64,000 nt of DNA, from the NCBI GenBank assembly GCA_947447375.1, contig CANFJB010000005.1, forward strand, positions 1 through 64,000. The letters run 5' to 3'. The notes beneath the pieces are model-generated. The model ran no database searches, was not told the origin of the DNA, and saw nothing but the letters and a program-made list of their open reading frames with translations. The position numbers and the translations under genes are program-made. The stretch comes from Bacteroidota bacterium. GTDB taxonomy: Bacteria; Bacteroidota; Bacteroidia; Flavobacteriales; Flavobacteriaceae. Below are positions 62,629 to 64,000 of this stretch, piece by piece. Position 1 is the first letter of the stretch, and each line of letters starts with the position of its first letter.

Positions 62629-63096
62629 TTATTCTATTTCTTTGGAAATAGTTATTAAAAAGCCTAATTCTTTTAAAACCAAGCGAATTTTATTTTTATC
62701 AACTTGAGAAACAACCCCTTCCTTTCCTTGAAAAGGACCTTTTGATATTATTAAGCTATCACCAGGTTGTATTCCATTTACTTCAACGGCGCTTAATATT
62801 CCTTTTAAATTCTCTTTTAATGCTTCTATTTCAAGGTCCTTAATTATCGCAGGTTTTCCTAACCAAAATAAATACCTTACAACTCCAGTAACTTCAAAAA
62901 CTATATTTCTTTTTTTTTCTTCAATATTTACAAATACGTAAGAATTAATTAACGGGATTTCGACCTGCTTCTTTCTATCCGACCATTGTTTAATTTGTTT
63001 AACCATAGGGCAATAAACTTCAACTCCTATTCTTTCAAGTCCTTCAACAACCTTTTTTTCATTTTTAGGGCGCGTATATATTGCAAACCAGGGCAT
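62629..63096 (-). CDS. UpxY/NusG-like transcription antiterminator
   Basis: A 155-aa NusG paralogue. The NGN domain (WFAIYTRPKNEKKVVEGLERIGVEVYCPM in parts, VEIPLINSYVFVNIE) is followed by a KOW domain (GDSLIISKGPFQGKEGVVSQ). Specialised NusG proteins such as UpxY, RfaH and LoaP allow polymerase to read long polysaccharide operons. It is the second gene of the leftward locus, 2 bp after the winged-helix gene, ahead of about 32 kb of sugar genes. Regulation of the locus by processive antitermination is inferred from family and position. Confidence 0.92.
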   Translation of the reverse strand: MPWFAIYTRPKNEKKVVEGLERIGVEVYCPMVKQIKQWSDRKKQVEIPLINSYVFVNIEEKKRNIVFEVTGVVRYLFWLGKPAIIKDLEIEALKENLKGILSAVEVNGIQPGDSLIISKGPFQGKEGVVSQVDKNKIRLVLKELGFLITISKEIE

Positions 63097-63098
63097 AG

Positions 63099-63629
63099 TT
63101 AAACTAAATTATTGTTACCATTTGTATCAGCATCATAAATCAATAATCCTTTTCCATCGTATTTTTGAGTTATAAAAAACTGAATTTTACGCTTAATTTC
63201 TTTCTCAATTTTTATAGATAAATTTTCAATATACTCCGTATTTAGTTCATCCCCAATTACCACCACGTCTATTGTTCCACTGTCAATTCCATTCGCATAA
63301 TCTCCTATAACTATAACTTTTTTCACTTCACCCATTCTATCCAAAACCATTTCCACAATAGAATCTAATCCAATGTGCTGAAATATTATATTTTTTAGGG
63401 TTTTATAAAGAGGGTGTTTGGTATTTGCTTTGTAAGAAATTCGATTTTGAACTGCTTCTTTTTTTAAATAACCAGCTTCTTCTAAATTGTTCAACTCTTT
63501 TCGAATTGCATTTGTAGATTCATGCATTTCTTCTGCTAAACCACGCAAATGCCCATTATTAGCCGCGTTTATAAAAAACTTGACCAATATTCTAAGACGT
63601 GTTTTAGAAGTAATTAGAGTTTGTAACAT
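63099..63629 (-). CDS. Winged-helix regulator with nucleotidyltransferase-like C-terminal domain
   Basis: A 176-aa protein. The winged helix-turn-helix lies at about residues 1-70 (TKTRLRILVKFF-like start, GHLRGLAEEMHESTNAIRKELNNLEEAGYL in parts). The C-terminal part (KVIVIGDYANGIDSGTIDVVVIGD) resembles the G-S/D-x-D core of a minimal nucleotidyltransferase but with GDYANG, so catalysis is doubtful. The start at ATG 63629 follows a consensus promoter by about 23 nt. The frame also opens with TTG at 63641. As first gene of the capsule operon it is a candidate autoregulator. Confidence 0.8.
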   Translation of the reverse strand: MLQTLITSKTRLRILVKFFINAANNGHLRGLAEEMHESTNAIRKELNNLEEAGYLKKEAVQNRISYKANTKHPLYKTLKNIIFQHIGLDSIVEMVLDRMGEVKKVIVIGDYANGIDSGTIDVVVIGDELNTEYIENLSIKIEKEIKRKIQFFITQKYDGKGLLIYDADTNGNNNLV

Positions 63630-63651
63630 AAATAATAACAATATTGAGTAA

Positions 63652-63682
63652 CAAAAGTACTCATTAAAATTAATAATAACAA
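63652..63682 (-). promoter_or_regulatory. Main promoter of the polysaccharide locus
   Basis: TTG (63682-63680), 20 nt, TACTTTTG (63659-63652) on the minus strand matches the Bacteroidota consensus, directly before the winged-helix/UpxY gene pair. Confidence 0.75.
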
Positions 63683-63730
63683 ATAAATATTAAGATAATT
63701 TTACCAATTGTTTAAACGATTCTTTTTTTC

Positions 63731-63757
63731 ATAAAAAAACCACCATAAAGGTGGTTT
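63731..63757 (-). terminator. Terminator of the outer membrane protein gene
   Basis: Stem AAACCACC/GGTGGTTT (63737-63744 and 63750-63757) is followed on the minus strand by a T-run, 25 bp after the stop of the partial gene. It insulates the polysaccharide promoter from upstream transcription. Confidence 0.8.
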
Positions 63758-63781
63758 ATATAATTTAACAAATTTACTTAA

Positions 63782-64000
63782 TTAGAATTTCAATACTAAC
63801 TCAGCACTATGTTGAATGTGATTGTTTAATAATGTGTTTTGCACAAAACCATATTTACCCATTGATTGAAGACGTAATCCAAAATTTGGATTGAACCAAA
63901 GGTTAAATCCTAATCCAAAATTAGAAGATTGGTTTGCGTTGTCACCAACTTTATTTAAACCAAAACCTGCAACTAAATAAGGGTCAAATGCAGGGCATTT
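63782..64000 (-). CDS. Outer membrane beta-barrel protein, C-terminal part (cut by window edge)
   Basis: The last 72 codons of a leftward gene. Alternating beta-strand segments FDPYLVAGFGLNKVG, FGLGFNLWFNPNFGLRLQ and the closing HIQHSAELVLKF, ending in an aromatic residue, are typical of a small OmpA/OprF-like beta-barrel. The N-terminus and any signal peptide lie outside the window. The family is inferred from pattern only. Confidence 0.75.
   Translation of the reverse strand, partial: KCPAFDPYLVAGFGLNKVGDNANQSSNFGLGFNLWFNPNFGLRLQSMGKYGFVQNTLLNNHIQHSAELVLKF

Noticed and set aside
1..64000. Insertion sequences or prophage genes
   Set aside because: No transposase, integrase, terminase or capsid-like protein was recognised in any reading of the window.

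Overview
The window looks like a chromosome segment of a low-GC member of the Flavobacteriaceae, most probably Flavobacterium. This rests on the gene families present (DUF4294, OmpP1/FadL-type and PorV-type outer membrane proteins, ProS with a C-terminal Tyr, UpxY-like NusG, RhuM, 23S-IVP), on the absence of Shine-Dalgarno sequences, and on repeated occurrence of the Bacteroidota promoter TTG-N(18-21)-TANNTTTG. No IS element, prophage or CRISPR array was found.

Positions 1-30700 are mainly conserved chromosome. They hold the 5' end of a 16S rRNA gene (minus strand) behind two tandem promoters, then typA, a tRNA-Glu/rpsT unit, proS, envelope proteins (low-complexity lipoprotein, FadL-type barrel, PorV-like protein, a DUF4105/Lnb-like membrane protein), a LytTR regulator, an M28 peptidase, tRNA-Thr, and an idi-PTPS-bcp-manA operon. 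These are followed by gapN, a COG2509 flavoprotein, recQ diverging from kdsD-tatC-CMD-lptB, pssA, then rfbB, ugd and recR at the edge of the sugar locus.

Positions 30700-63640 are a surface polysaccharide locus transcribed almost entirely leftwards. It opens (right end) with a winged-helix regulator and an UpxY/NusG-like antiterminator behind a strong promoter at 63652-63682. Then come a frameshifted nucleotide-sugar dehydrogenase, GDP-fucose synthesis (fcl, gmd), wecB, tviC/tviB-like genes, flippase, polymerase, a GT6-GT11 pair, GT2, an aminotransferase/HAD/ATP-grasp trio, GT4, an epimerase, two monotopic phosphoglycosyl transferases, a DegT aminotransferase, a FlaA1/CapD-type dehydratase, and the Wza/Wzc export pair with a convergent CpsB-type phosphatase. 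GDP-fucose from Gmd/Fcl can feed the GT11 fucosyltransferase. Its neighbour is a GT6 enzyme carrying the bacterial NxN motif, so the locus can be read as making a glycan with a blood-group A/B-like terminus.

The locus is mosaic. It contains a 3' remnant of a second wecB, a RhuM gene beside it, a 23S-IVP gene between 57-bp direct repeats, a frameshifted dehydrogenase, an unknown-function module (38.4-40.2 kb) between imperfect inverted repeats, and long blocks of simple word-like tandem repeats between sugar genes. The stretch from about 43 to 53 kb is visibly more AT-rich than its flanks. The right edge cuts an outer membrane beta-barrel gene.
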